A DNA stretch of 17,436 bases. It comes from SURF-24 sp964537965 (lineage in GTDB: Bacteria > Bacteroidota > Ignavibacteria > Ignavibacteriales > SURF-24). Positions 6,815 to 13,900 of the stretch are shown here, piece after piece. How positions within the stretch are numbered: the first letter of the stretch is position 1; each line of letters opens with the position of its first letter. A program made the position numbers and the translations under genes. The stretch covers positions 1 to 17,436 of the forward strand of contig CAZIDB010000093.1 in the NCBI GenBank assembly GCA_964537965.1. The letters are read 5' to 3'. Under the pieces are notes generated by a model. The model did no database searches, was not told where the DNA came from, and was given only the letters and a program-made list of their open reading frames with translations.

Positions 6815-8258
6815 ATTTTAAATATTTACGAATTGTTGTTGAGTCTGCCCCGTAAATATACCATAAACCACCGCTTGTAATTTCTTTCCTTGATGAAAGC
6901 TTAGGAAACTCTATTTGCTCCCAGCTTAATCCAATTCTTGTAAAGAATGTCCGATCATTTACAGTTAAGGATTTTTTAATTGTATCACAAAAAATAATTC
7001 CTCTAACACCACAATTAAATAATCTTGTTTTATATTCTCCTATTGTTGGTTTCGGTCCTGCTAATACATTTGGTAATATAAAAGCAACTGTTCCATTTTG
7101 CAGAGGAGCTTTAAATAAAGAAGACGGAAAAGATTTTTTTTGATTCTTATAGCTTAAAATAAATCCTTCGCTAATAACGGAGTTTAAATCAAATGTATGA
7201 ATAACAACCGGGCGGGGTAAACCTCTTACAAATAAACTTGATTCAAAAACAGCAGAAGGATCATAAGGTTGCTCAGTAAAAGTTTTTATTATGAAGGGAA
7301 TTGAGTTTGCATCCAGTATTTTCTTCTCATTCAGCAAACTCGAGTCAACAGGATTTTTTTCATTCACAAGGCATACAACACTTTTAACTCCTGGAGTAAC
7401 AATAAAATCCATTACTTCTTTCCCGTTCGGGTAAGGTGTAAAATAAATACCGTCATCAAGTTTTATAATATTTCCTTTCTCAAAGAATTTAGTATCTGTT
7501 AATTTTTTAAGATTATTTTTATCAATGGTAACCTTTTCTTTAATATCGGAATCAATCAGGTTCCTGAAAAGATTCACACGTCCTTCATTGTTAAATTCAT
7601 GCACAAAGTATTTCCCCTTCTCTTTTTCAAATATCGCGTCAACATTTTTCAGCATATTTTTATCATAGTTATACCCTGGAATTAAAGGAATCGATATTAA
7701 TTCAATCCCAACTTCTTTTGATGAGTTTAATTCTTCCCGGAGTAGTTTTGATTCAAAGGGATAATTTTCCGGATGCATTAAAGTAATAACAGATTTGTAT
7801 CCTTGTTTTTTTAGCTGATATAATTCTTCCCTGCCGGGATAAGAACCAAAAGTAAATTCAATATCATTATAACTTGTTTTGCTCTTATTTACACCGGTAT
7901 TAATTAACAGTTGAGGGTAAACCCAGATTATAACCGCTAAGGAAAAAGCTGACAAATTGATAAAACCAAATAACCATTTAAACAAGTTTATTTTAGAAGT
8001 AACTAAAAATGATGTTAAAACAAGAGAAATGTATATAAGAACTAATGCTGCAACCAGGACAATAAAAGAGTAAAATAAATTCACTGCTACTGGTGAAGCA
8101 TTGGAATTAAGCAGGAACAACTTTATGGTTCCGGAAAAGTATAAGAAATAGATTGTAATTGACGTAAAAGAGGTTAAAATAAAATTCACAAACCAGATAA
8201 TTAAATTTTGTATTCCCAGTTTGAAAAACTTTATCTCAAAATTTTTTCTGATGGACAT
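6813..8258 (-). CDS. Membrane protein with three tandem degenerate tyrosine-phosphatase-like units
   Basis: I do not recognise a named family. The 481-residue protein starts with three hydrophobic segments (about 19-43, 60-87 and 92-117), followed by a long soluble part. That part holds three related units starting near residues 136, 270 and 396. Each begins with a pattern like FGSYPGREEL, YFTPYPNGKEV or VLAGPKPTIGEY, then G-[YV]-[KR]-S/G-[VI]-hydrophobic strand. This resembles the entry to dual-specificity/tyrosine phosphatase folds. Unit 1 has FVH-E221-x5-R227, which is the CX5R loop spacing with Glu replacing Cys. Unit 2 has VIH-T355, and the Arg position is V361. Unit 3 ends before any such loop. 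Catalysis by the usual thiol chemistry is therefore unlikely; binding or scaffolding is an inference. An AGGAAA site precedes the ATG. It is a single-gene unit. Confidence 0.75.
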   Translation of the reverse strand: MSIRKNFEIKFFKLGIQNLIIWFVNFILTSFTSITIYFLYFSGTIKLFLLNSNASPVAVNLFYSFIVLVAALVLIYISLVLTSFLVTSKINLFKWLFGFINLSAFSLAVIIWVYPQLLINTGVNKSKTSYNDIEFTFGSYPGREELYQLKKQGYKSVITLMHPENYPFESKLLREELNSSKEVGIELISIPLIPGYNYDKNMLKNVDAIFEKEKGKYFVHEFNNEGRVNLFRNLIDSDIKEKVTIDKNNLKKLTDTKFFEKGNIIKLDDGIYFTPYPNGKEVMDFIVTPGVKSVVCLVNEKNPVDSSLLNEKKILDANSIPFIIKTFTEQPYDPSAVFESSLFVRGLPRPVVIHTFDLNSVISEGFILSYKNQKKSFPSSLFKAPLQNGTVAFILPNVLAGPKPTIGEYKTRLFNCGVRGIIFCDTIKKSLTVNDRTFFTRIGLSWEQIEFPKLSSRKEITSGGLWYIYGADSTTIRKYLK

Positions 8259-8515
8259 TTTGTTTCCTGTTTTATAATCGGGATAAAAATAATACTATTT
8301 ATGAAAAAAGCATATCATAATTTAACCTTTGCAGTCGTCAACAGTAACCCGGCCTCGGGATTTATAACCCGGCTTTTTCTGCCAATTCGGTGGAATTCAT
8401 TCGAACTACTTTAATCCGCCGTATTAATTTATCTGCAAAAAGAATAATGAATTAATCAAAAGTTTACTTTATTTTGAGGTATAAATTCAGACTAATAAGA
8501 ATTAATTCTTTACCT
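8259..8515. other. Divergent intergenic region upstream of the response regulator
   Basis: This stretch separates the divergent pseudophosphatase and receiver genes. It contains a 37-codon ATG ORF (8301-8414, plus) with no ribosome binding site and no recognisable product, which I do not call as a gene. Two AACCCGG direct repeats lie about 23 nt apart near 8346-8375, with a short imperfect GC hairpin and a CTTTTTC run, weakly terminator-like. TATAAA at 8480-8485 could be a -10 element for the receiver gene, but no matching -35 is present. Confidence 0.3.
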
Positions 8516-8893
8516 ATGAAAGAAAACACTAAAATTGTATACGCAGAAGACGACAAGATAATTGCCCGGCTTACAATGATAAAACTAAAAACAGCCGGTT
8601 TTGACGTTCATTATTTAGATAACGGAAACGATGTTTTGAATTCGATAAAAACGGTTCTTCCAAGTATTGTATTGCTGGATATTATGATGCCCGGTAAAGA
8701 CGGAATTACAATTCTTAAAGAGATGAAACAAATCCCTGAAGTAAAGGATATCCCCGTTATTTTTCTTACTTCCTTAAGCGATAAAGGTTCTGTTACCGAT
8801 GGACTTAAATTCGGGGCCGCAGATTATGTTCTTAAACCATATACTACCGATAACCTGATACATAGAATAAGGAAACAAATTAGATCAACTTAA
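8516..8893 (+). CDS. Stand-alone response regulator receiver domain protein
   Basis: This 125-residue CheY-like single receiver domain accepts phosphate from a histidine kinase and signals by protein contact, since it has no output domain. The acidic pocket is E11-D12-D13, the phosphoacceptor is D55 in LLDIMMPG, the switch Thr is T85 in FLTS, and the conserved lysine is K107 in LKPY. All positions are intact. I chose ATG 8516 because the domain begins immediately after it. An in-frame TTG at 8474 would add 14 residues with no domain match, and that TTG is part of a TTGAGG motif. No kinase gene is in the window. The next gene starts 18 nt after the stop, so the two are probably cotranscribed. 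Confidence 0.9.
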   Translation: MKENTKIVYAEDDKIIARLTMIKLKTAGFDVHYLDNGNDVLNSIKTVLPSIVLLDIMMPGKDGITILKEMKQIPEVKDIPVIFLTSLSDKGSVTDGLKFGAADYVLKPYTTDNLIHRIRKQIRST

Positions 8894-8911
8894 AAAAATA
8901 AAGGGGGCTTT

Positions 8912-9727
8912 ATGAAAAAACTATTCAGCATTGCGTCATGGAATGTTGAACATTTTAAGAAGGATGCCGCGCGTATTGAAAGGATTATCAATTTCTTAAA
9001 ATTGCAGGCGGCCGATGTGTTTGCCTTATACGAAGTTGAAAGCTCAGTTGTTTATGATTCGATTGTTTCAAATTTTCCGGACTATAATTTCCATATAACC
9101 GAAGGCGCACAGACTCAGGAAATATTAGTTGGAGCAAGAAACTCCTTAACTTCCTTCTTTACTCAAAAAACCGAATTCAAATCCGGTAACACTTATCTTA
9201 GACCGGGAGCTCTGCTTACTATAAGAATTGAGGACGAAGATTATCCAATACTTTTTCTTCATACAAAAAGCAGCACAGAACCAATTGGTCTGGGAATAAG
9301 AGATGATATGTTTTCGCGGGCATTCTCATTCAAGAAATTTTTGGACGGCATTTCCGTTAAAGCAGGTAAAGGAAATTCCAATTTCATTTTTCTTGGTGAC
9401 TTAAATATTATGGGAATGGATTATCCTTACAATAAGGAAATTACATTTAAGCAGGAGCTTAAAAAACTTACCGATGATGCAGCTAAAATAAAAATGAGAG
9501 TGCTTACTAAAAATTCAAATTTCACATGGTGGAATGGACCTTCAAGCAGAATGAAACCAATGAGCCTTGACCAGGTAGTGGTGTCAGAGCAAATTCAATT
9601 TTCACTCTTTAAGAAAAAGGAAGTTGATGTTAGAGGTTGGGTTAATGAAAATACAGACGCCGCTAAAGGTGCCTGGATTATGAACTATTCAGATCACTCA
9701 CTTTTGTATTTTGAAATAGTAAAATAA
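8912..9727 (+). CDS. Endonuclease/exonuclease/phosphatase family protein
   Basis: This 271-residue protein has the EEP fold shared by DNase I, ExoIII and inositol-phosphatase-like enzymes, which cleave phosphodiester or phosphate-ester bonds using a divalent metal. The motifs in order are N11 in ASWNVE, E41 in ALYEVE, H117 in FLHTKS, G162-D163-L164-N165, D220 in SLDQVVV and the terminal S260-D261-H262. All catalytic positions are present. No signal peptide or membrane segment is seen, so a cytoplasmic location is likely. The substrate cannot be read from the sequence. A strong AAGGGGG site (8901-8907) precedes ATG. It follows the receiver gene closely, which may mean shared regulation. The stop codon overlaps the left end of the adjacent MITE-like repeat. 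Confidence 0.88.
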   Translation: MKKLFSIASWNVEHFKKDAARIERIINFLKLQAADVFALYEVESSVVYDSIVSNFPDYNFHITEGAQTQEILVGARNSLTSFFTQKTEFKSGNTYLRPGALLTIRIEDEDYPILFLHTKSSTEPIGLGIRDDMFSRAFSFKKFLDGISVKAGKGNSNFIFLGDLNIMGMDYPYNKEITFKQELKKLTDDAAKIKMRVLTKNSNFTWWNGPSSRMKPMSLDQVVVSEQIQFSLFKKKEVDVRGWVNENTDAAKGAWIMNYSDHSLLYFEIVK

Positions 9728-9840
9728 AAGAGGCTGTCTAAAAAGTAATTATTCAAATTATATAGAACGCAGATGACACAGATTTAATATGATTTTCGCT
9801 GCTTTTATATTTGATATACTACTTTTTGGTCAACCTCTTT
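9727..9840. mobile_element. MITE-like element with 21-bp terminal inverted repeats
   Basis: The left end (9727-9747, containing GAGGCTGTCTAAAAAGTA) and the reverse complement of the right end (9820-9840, GAGGTTGACCAAAAAGTA) match at 18 of 21 positions. The 114-bp unit holds no ORF. Its centre includes GAACGCAGATGACACAGATT and GATTTTCGCTG, which look like dispersed intergenic repeat sequence. GAGGCTGTCTAAAAAG-type ends resemble those of some IS-family inverted repeats, so a non-autonomous derivative is likely. No convincing target-site duplication is visible. It fills the space between two convergent genes and could also act as a terminator-like hairpin. Confidence 0.65.
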
Positions 9841-9848
9841 GTTAAAGA

Positions 9849-11912
9849 TTATTTAAGTGAAAATATAATCTGATCTGCAAGTATATTAGCCGATTCTTTT
9901 AGTAATGGATCATCAAGTCTGTCTTCAGTTGGTGCGACCTCACCTTTCTGAAGCAGTTTTAATCCTGCAGCCTGTCTTCTTTCATTAAGTCTTTCTAGTC
10001 TTTTATTTTCAGCTTCTTCTTTTTCTTTTTTGCGTTGTTCAAGATTAAGAGAAAACTCTTTTCTGTGCCGTTCAGATTTATAATCGTTAATCTCTTCAAT
10101 CAGGTTCTGAAAATCCACACTTGCTTTAATTCTTTCTTGGTGCTTCTTATCAAGGTTTGTAATTAAATTATTCTCATCAGGTAAAGGATCATATTTAGTT
10201 GGTTTAATTTGATCCCATGGTAATGAGCTGGGTTCAGAACTCTCACGGAACTCATTTGAATCGGCAGATGAAGGAAATTTTATATCAGGTATAACACCAA
10301 GTCTTTGAGTACTTCCGCCGGTAACCCTGTAAAACTTTGCGATAGTAACTTTTAACTGGCCGAGTTTTGTTGTGTCACCTAAATTCAATCTGTTCAAATC
10401 AATCAGGTTTTGCACTGTTCCTTTGCCAAAAGTTTGCTCGCCAAGAATTAATCCCCTGTTATAATCCTGAATTGCCCCGGCAAAAATTTCGGAGGCGGAA
10501 GCGCTTGAACGGTTAACAAGAACTGCTAATGGTCCGTCATAAATAACACCAGTATTCCTGTCCTCACCAACTTCAACTAAGGTATTTGAATTTTTAACCT
10601 GGACCACCGGTCCCTGGTCAATAAAAAGTCCCGTAAGATCAATTGCTTCCTGAAGTGAACCGCCGCCATTATTTCTAAGATCAACAATTACTCCGTCAAC
10701 TTTTTCATCTTTTAATTCAAGCAGTAATTTTTTTACATCGCGTGTGGCATTTTTATAATCCTTTTCACCGCGCTGCTGTGCTTCATAATCAAAATAGAAG
10801 GAAGGTAAAGTAATAACACCAAGCTTTATCGGGATGTTATTTTCATTAATATTTATTATTTCCTTTTTAGCTGCCTGTTCTTCTAATTTAACTTTGTCGC
10901 GTACAAGTCTTATTTCTTTTGGAGTTGAATTAGTTCCAAGTTCAGCCTTAAGTATTTGAAGTCTTACAATAGTACCTTTTGGTCCGCGTATAAGTTTAAC
11001 AACATCATCAAGGCGCCACCCGATAACATCAACCATTTTGCCGGTATCACCCTGCGCAACTGCAATAATCTTATCATCTTTGTGTAAAAGGTCACTCTTG
11101 AATGCAGGCCCGCCGGCAATTACTTCTGCAACCTTTGTGTAGTCATCTTCAGATTGTAAAGAAGCCCCTATACCTTCAAGTGAAAGGCTCATATTAATTT
11201 TAAAATTCTCTGATGTAACCGGCGAGAAATAATTTGTATGCGGATCAATATTCTCAGTAAAACTATTCATATAAAACTGGAACACGTCTTCATTATTCAG
11301 TTGAAGCATTCTTTTCTGGAAATTCTGGTATCGTTTTTTTAATGATGAAGCAGTTTCTTCCCATGTTTTATCCCGGAGCATTTCATTTATTGCTTCATTC
11401 TTAATTCTTTTTCTCCATGTTTCATTTAATTCATCTTCGCTTTTAGCCCATTGTGCACTTTTACGGTCAAAGGTGAAAGTCTCATTTATACTAAAGTCGG
11501 GCTCATTTTCAAGCAACTTAAAAATATATTCATCCCGTTCTTTTAGCCTTTTTACAAAACGGTTATAAATTTCATAAGCAGAGTTAAGTCTTCCTATTTT
11601 TATTTCATCATCAAGTCTGATGCGGAATTTATTGAACTCATCTATATCTGATTGAAGGAAATAACTTTTATTGTAGTCAAGAGCATCAAGATAATTTTCA
11701 AGAATTTTTCCAGCTAAGGAATCATTCAAACTGAATTTATTATAATGATATCTGTTCAGTATACTCAGAATAAGGAGATCTGATTTTGAATGCTTCGATT
11801 CCGGTTTATATGTAAATGATGAATCTGAAGGTTCATAAATTATTTTTCCGAACGAGCTTGTTGCAGAAAACAGAACAACAAAAATTAAAATTTTAAATGC
11901 GATCTTTTTCAT
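9849..11912 (-). CDS. prc: Carboxy-terminal (tail-specific) processing protease, Prc/CtpA family S41A
   Basis: This is a periplasmic serine protease that trims or degrades proteins from their C-termini, typically envelope proteins and peptidoglycan hydrolases. The 687-residue length matches Escherichia coli Prc. A signal peptide spans about 1-22. An N-terminal helical domain lies at about 40-235, a PDZ domain at about 240-325 (SLSLEGIGASL, GPAFKSDLL), the S41 core at about 340-545, and a charged C-terminal helical domain (DUF3340-like) at about 560-687. The catalytic Ser/Lys dyad is S472 (SASASEIFAGAIQDY) and K497 (FGKGTVQ), with D483 at the third conserved site; the spacings equal those of Prc. 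The ribosome binding site is weak. It lies 60 nt downstream of the CorC-like gene on the same strand and may share its transcript. Confidence 0.94.
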   Translation of the reverse strand: MKKIAFKILIFVVLFSATSSFGKIIYEPSDSSFTYKPESKHSKSDLLILSILNRYHYNKFSLNDSLAGKILENYLDALDYNKSYFLQSDIDEFNKFRIRLDDEIKIGRLNSAYEIYNRFVKRLKERDEYIFKLLENEPDFSINETFTFDRKSAQWAKSEDELNETWRKRIKNEAINEMLRDKTWEETASSLKKRYQNFQKRMLQLNNEDVFQFYMNSFTENIDPHTNYFSPVTSENFKINMSLSLEGIGASLQSEDDYTKVAEVIAGGPAFKSDLLHKDDKIIAVAQGDTGKMVDVIGWRLDDVVKLIRGPKGTIVRLQILKAELGTNSTPKEIRLVRDKVKLEEQAAKKEIININENNIPIKLGVITLPSFYFDYEAQQRGEKDYKNATRDVKKLLLELKDEKVDGVIVDLRNNGGGSLQEAIDLTGLFIDQGPVVQVKNSNTLVEVGEDRNTGVIYDGPLAVLVNRSSASASEIFAGAIQDYNRGLILGEQTFGKGTVQNLIDLNRLNLGDTTKLGQLKVTIAKFYRVTGGSTQRLGVIPDIKFPSSADSNEFRESSEPSSLPWDQIKPTKYDPLPDENNLITNLDKKHQERIKASVDFQNLIEEINDYKSERHRKEFSLNLEQRKKEKEEAENKRLERLNERRQAAGLKLLQKGEVAPTEDRLDDPLLKESANILADQIIFSLK

Positions 11913-11972
11913 AAATATCCGTTTAGTTATTTAAGAATTAAACAAATCTGGAATATATTAGTTTCAAAAAAC

Positions 11973-13271
11973 TCAGAGAACTTTTTTTACCAATACCTTA
12001 TCAATCCGGTTTCCATCCATATCAACCACTTCGTAAGAAATACCATCACTTTCAAATTTATCTCCCGAGCGGGGAATTTTTTCAAGTTTCATCATAATAA
12101 ACCCGCTTATAGTCTGGAATCCTTCTTCTAATTCACCTTCAAGAGTTTCTATGTTAAATAATTCCTTAAAATTATCAACAGGAATTAACCCGTCAATTAA
12201 CCAGGAACCGTCATCTCTCTTAATTGCTGCAGGTTCATCCTGCCCATCCGATGCGGGAAATTCACCCAGCACCTGTGTTACAATATCATTAACGGTAACT
12301 AATCCCTGTATGCCACCGTATTCATCAATAACAATTGCCACATGATTTTTGGTTTCCTTAAACTTTTCAAGCAATGTAAGCGCACGTGAAGTCTCAGGTA
12401 TATATAACGGACGGATAAGATTTTCTTTAATGGAGATTTCTTTCTTTTCGAGGAGTAAATTGAATAAATCTTTAATCCGGATAATCCCCAGCATATTATC
12501 TATTGTATCTTCGCATACAGGATAATATGAATATTTTGTTTCAGCAATTATTTTAAGATTTTCTTCAAGTGATAATGAAACATCAAGCCAGGAAATTTGT
12601 GTTCTTGGCGTTAAAATAGATTCTACTCTCTTATCTCCGAATTTGAACACTGAGTCGAGGATATCTTTCTCTGTCTTTTCAATAATTCCTGCAGTCTTTC
12701 CTTCACGGATTAATATTTTTATTTCCTCTTCTGTTACAGTTGGTTCCGTAGATGGTTTAATTCTGAGAAGCTTAAGAATTACATTTGATGAAACTGTAAG
12801 GAAACTTACTACCGGTTTTGCTATTGTAGAAATCCAGTTCATTGGCACGGCAACTAATAGTGCAATTTTCTCCGGGTTATTGATTGCGATTCTTTTAGGT
12901 ACCAATTCGCCTACTATAAGTGAAAGATATGTAATGAGTGAAACGACAAGAAAATATCCAAGGAACTGGCTGTATTCCTTTAGTGCAGGAAATTGATTGA
13001 AATACTGCACAAGTTTTTCTGCTAAAGTAGCGCCGCTGAATACACCTGCAATAATTCCAATAACGGTAATTCCAACCTGTACGGTGGATAAAAATTTCCC
13101 CGGTGAATTAAAAAGCTCAAGAGCAATTTTATATCTTTTATGTCCCTTCTTTGCAAGATGCTCAAGCCGGGCTTTTCTTAATGAAACGACTGCAATTTCC
13201 GACATTGCAAAAATCCCGTTCGCAATAAACAAAACCAAAAGGATGAGTATTTCAACAGCTATATTTTCCAT
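11973..13271 (-). CDS. CNNM-CBS-CorC_HlyC family membrane protein (hemolysin-C-like)
   Basis: This 432-residue protein belongs to the CorC/HlyC (UPF0053, CNNM-like) family, associated with magnesium or cobalt ion transport and sometimes annotated as hemolysin or gliding-motility related. The DUF21 membrane domain covers about 1-185, with hydrophobic segments near 5-25, 62-82, 102-122 and 134-160. A CBS-domain pair covers about 210-335, including the family run IDEYGGIQGLVTVNDIV. The C-terminal CorC_HlyC domain covers about 350-430. The name hemolysin is historical; ion transport is the better-supported role. No strong Shine-Dalgarno site precedes the ATG. An internal plus-strand open frame is only a shadow. 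Confidence 0.92.
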   Translation of the reverse strand: MENIAVEILILLVLFIANGIFAMSEIAVVSLRKARLEHLAKKGHKRYKIALELFNSPGKFLSTVQVGITVIGIIAGVFSGATLAEKLVQYFNQFPALKEYSQFLGYFLVVSLITYLSLIVGELVPKRIAINNPEKIALLVAVPMNWISTIAKPVVSFLTVSSNVILKLLRIKPSTEPTVTEEEIKILIREGKTAGIIEKTEKDILDSVFKFGDKRVESILTPRTQISWLDVSLSLEENLKIIAETKYSYYPVCEDTIDNMLGIIRIKDLFNLLLEKKEISIKENLIRPLYIPETSRALTLLEKFKETKNHVAIVIDEYGGIQGLVTVNDIVTQVLGEFPASDGQDEPAAIKRDDGSWLIDGLIPVDNFKELFNIETLEGELEEGFQTISGFIMMKLEKIPRSGDKFESDGISYEVVDMDGNRIDKVLVKKVL

Positions 13272-13365
13272 TCAAAATCATTTTTTTCTATTCAAAGATA
13301 CTAAAAAAGAATTTTGTAATTCAGTTTAGTATTTATAATCTTAACTCCGATATAGGAATGAATCA

Positions 13366-13446
13366 ATGGAAGAATCATCAAGGGAAAAAGAAAGAGAAGA
13401 ATTAAAAGAATTCAACAAATGGGTAAAACAAAGAATAATATTTTAA
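13366..13446 (+). CDS. Possible 26-residue ORF or gene remnant
   Basis: ATG 13366 opens a 26-codon frame encoding a strongly charged, probably helical peptide (MEESSREKEREELKEFNKW and seven more residues). AGGA (13354-13357) lies 8 nt upstream. The stop codon coincides with the left end of the hairpin repeat at 13445, so this could be the surviving 5' part of a gene cut by the repeat. I recognise no family, and the composition is easy to obtain by chance in purine-rich DNA. Confidence 0.25.
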   Translation: MEESSREKEREELKEFNKWVKQRIIF

Positions 13447-13549
13447 CTCACCCCTAGCTAATGAGACGACAAAAATCCCCTCTCTTGGCAAGAGTGCCTG
13501 CCTTGCCGCAGGCAGGGGGAAAACCTGCAACAGCAGGTTGGGGTGAGTT
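13445..13549. repeat. Compact repeat element with 10-bp terminal inverted repeats and nested hairpins
   Basis: AACTCACCCC (13445-13454) and GGGGTGAGTT (13540-13549) are exact reverse complements bounding a 105-bp unit. Inside are three stems. The first is TCCCCTCTCTT/AAGAG...AGGGGGA (13476-13520). The second, TGCCTGC/GCAGGCA (13495-13514), lies within the right arm of the first. The third is AACCTGC/GCAGGTT around AACA (13522-13539). It is GC-richer than its surroundings and has no ORF. The architecture is that of a REP-like or MITE-like dispersed repeat. Whether other copies exist cannot be seen from this window. Confidence 0.7.
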
Positions 13550-13603
13550 TTGTTGAAAATAAATAAGAGTTTTCATTTTCTATATATGAATTGAGGTTTT
13601 AAT

Positions 13604-13642
13604 ATGAACCAGAATTTCTGCTCCGGTCCCCTGGTAAGTTAA
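13604..13642 (+). CDS. Possible 12-residue leader peptide ORF
   Basis: ATG 13604 is preceded by TTGAGG (13591-13596) at 7 nt, close to the spacing used by longer genes in the window. The frame encodes only MNQNFCSGPLVS before TAA. No attenuator hairpin is evident after it. The well-placed ribosome binding site is the only support; a start region duplicated or left over from a lost gene is equally possible. Confidence 0.2.
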   Translation: MNQNFCSGPLVS

Positions 13643-13679
13643 AAAAATATTTTAAGCTGAAAGACTTTTATGTTCTTCA

Positions 13680-13889
13680 TGTCATTTAAAATAAATATTA
13701 TTATTAGTACTATGTAGCCATTAAAAAATTCTTTNNNNNNNNNNNNNNNNNNNNNNNNNNNNNNNNNNNNNNNNNNNNNNNNNNNNNNNNNNNNNNNNNN
13801 NNNNNNNNNNNNNNNNNNNNNNNNNNNNNNNNNNTGTCATTTAAAATAAATATTATTATTAGTACTATGTAGCCATTAAAAAATTCTTT
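13680..13889. other. 100-N assembly gap flanked by identical 55-bp sequence
   Basis: The 55 bases at 13680-13734 and 13835-13889 are identical, and the N run between them is exactly 100 (13735-13834). A placeholder gap joining contig ends that overlap by 55 bases, a common assembler k-mer length, would look like this. If so, the real sequence has a single copy and no missing DNA. A genuine direct repeat around an unresolved insert is the alternative. The repeat contains a weak promoter-like pair, TTTAAA (13840-13845) and TACTAT (13863-13868), 17 nt apart, which could drive the M16 genes. The rest of 13272-13900 holds the small ORFs and hairpin element listed separately. Confidence 0.9.
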
Positions 13890-13900
13890 TTGAGGTTTTT

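Noticed and set aside
8301..8414. A 37-codon plus-strand ORF upstream of the receiver gene.
   Set aside because: No ribosome binding site, no recognisable product, and it overlaps an imperfect GC hairpin; it is more likely non-coding.
12643..13329. Two plus-strand open frames of 110-117 codons opposite the CorC-like gene.
   Set aside because: They are antisense shadows; the minus-strand frame encodes a complete, recognisable protein family.
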